15,010 nt of DNA, taken from DAIRET01 sp036795455. GTDB taxonomy: Bacteria; Bacteroidota; Ignavibacteria; Ignavibacteriales; Ignavibacteriaceae. Below the pieces are notes generated by a model, which worked only from the letters and a program-made list of their open reading frames with translations, ran no database searches and was not told where the DNA came from. This document shows, piece by piece, positions 14,288-15,010 of the stretch. The number at the start of each line of letters is the position of its first letter. Positions within the stretch are counted from its first letter, which is position 1. The stretch is from assembly GCA_036795455.1 (NCBI GenBank), contig DAIRET010000065.1, positions 1 through 15,010 on the forward strand, read 5' to 3'. The position numbers and the translations under genes were made by a program.

Positions 14288-15010
14288 TTGAAAAAAGCAC
14301 TCTTACTATCATTTGCTATATTGATTCTATCAGTTGAATCTTTTAGCCAGGTGTTTGTAAGCACAAGGCTGCAAACAGCTCTTGCTAACAGTGAAAACAA
14401 CGATTATGTCAGAGGTTTGATCCTTCTTAGGGATCAGGTAGACATTCTCGGACTCGATCAGCAATTATATGACGAGAAAGCTACACTTGAGTATAGGGCA
14501 TATACAGTCATTAAAGCCTTACAAGATAAAGCTAATAACACTCAGGGTAACTTAAAAAGTTTTCTTGAAGCAAGAACCGAAGACCGTAGTGTCTTTAGTT
14601 ACCAGTCGTACTGGATTGCAAATATGATCATGATTGAAGCTAGACCATCTGTGTTTTATGAATTAATGAACAGTATCGAAATAGCTGAAATGGATCTGGA
14701 TGCACTTCTTGAACTGGATAGACCCACAGAATCTAAAGAGTTAAACGAAGGTACAGAATCTGTCGAACCGGGATTGAAAATTATTAATGCAGATAAACTG
14801 TGGAGTATGGGTATAACCGGTCAGGGTAGAATCGCCATGGGACATGATACAGGCGTTTATCCTAACCACCCGGCTTTGGCTCATAAGTGGAGAGGAAGAC
14901 CGGGAAACAATGTGCCTATAAGTCAGGCATGGTGGGAACCCGGTAGCACTACACCAACTCAAACTTCAGATTGCGATGGGCATGGCAGCCATACTGTTGG
15001 TACAATGGTA
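14288..15010 (+). CDS. Secreted subtilisin-like serine protease (S8), 3' end cut by window
   Basis: The frame stays open from 14288 to the right edge (241 codons). I chose the TTG at 14288: AAGGAG (14275-14280) lies seven bases upstream, and it gives a clean signal peptide (MKKALLLSFAILILSVESFS). Residues from about 22 to 150 resemble a subtilase propeptide (inhibitor I9-like): YVRGLILL, then VIKALQDKANNTQGNLKSFL, then SYWIANMIMIEA. The catalytic domain opens at about 167 (GLKIINADKLW). The catalytic aspartate is D187 in GHDTGVYPNHPAL and the catalytic histidine is H232 in DGHGSHTVGT; the serine lies beyond the window. The overall order is like bacillopeptidase F. In Bacteroidota relatives such proteases often carry a C-terminal sorting domain for type IX secretion, which cannot be tested here. 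It is the only plus-strand gene, divergent from pyrR. Confidence 0.92.
   Translation, partial: MKKALLLSFAILILSVESFSQVFVSTRLQTALANSENNDYVRGLILLRDQVDILGLDQQLYDEKATLEYRAYTVIKALQDKANNTQGNLKSFLEARTEDRSVFSYQSYWIANMIMIEARPSVFYELMNSIEIAEMDLDALLELDRPTESKELNEGTESVEPGLKIINADKLWSMGITGQGRIAMGHDTGVYPNHPALAHKWRGRPGNNVPISQAWWEPGSTTPTQTSDCDGHGSHTVGTMV

Noticed and set aside
14741..14962. Minus-strand open frame of 73 codons at the right edge
   Set aside because: It is antisense to the start of the subtilase catalytic domain, whose plus-strand motifs (DTG, HGSH) are clear.

Overview
This AT-rich window reads as ordinary chromosome of a bacterium in the Bacteroidota/Ignavibacteriota/Chlorobiota superphylum, most likely an Ignavibacteria-like lineage. 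The evidence is a DUF4783-type secreted protein, a fibronectin-III lipoprotein, a long subtilase, and three TAnnTTTG boxes (the Bacteroidota-type -7 promoter element) placed sensibly upstream of genes. The taxonomic call is an inference, since no rRNA or other marker gene is present. All genes except the last lie on the minus strand.

Read in transcription order from the right: a subtilisin-like protease (14288 to the right edge, plus strand, cut off) diverges from a pyrimidine operon pyrR-pyrB-pyrC (14006 down to 11227). The pyr transcript appears to have a leader of about 125 nt that ends in a hairpin and a run of eight U directly before the pyrR start, so the operon is probably under attenuation or translational control. 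A 356-base gap follows that holds only a hairpin. Next is a single-gene unit for a secreted fibronectin-III lipoprotein (10870-10067), closed by a clean intrinsic terminator (10012-10041).

The next unit is three tightly packed genes: a small secreted DUF4783 protein, a very large NtrY-like sensor histidine kinase with about 12 membrane segments, and an AddA/RecB-like helicase-nuclease that carries a complete cysteine set for an iron-sulfur nuclease domain. Start and stop codons overlap or touch, which suggests translational coupling. No response regulator or AddB partner is seen. The last unit is a lipoprotein N-acetylmuramoyl-L-alanine amidase followed 23 bases later by an SpmA-like Gate-domain membrane protein that runs off the left edge.

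The leftmost 107 bases contain a perfect 46-bp inverted repeat that copies the coding sequence of the SpmA-like gene back on itself. This looks like a foldback chimera or assembly artefact at a contig end, so the first roughly 60 bases should not be trusted.

I found no tRNA, rRNA, CRISPR array, insertion sequence, phage gene or defence island, and no clearly new multi-gene system. The items most worth a second look are the pyrR leader, the insertion in the SpmA-like protein, the linkage and architecture of the histidine kinase with DUF4783, and the lone Fe-S AddA-like enzyme.
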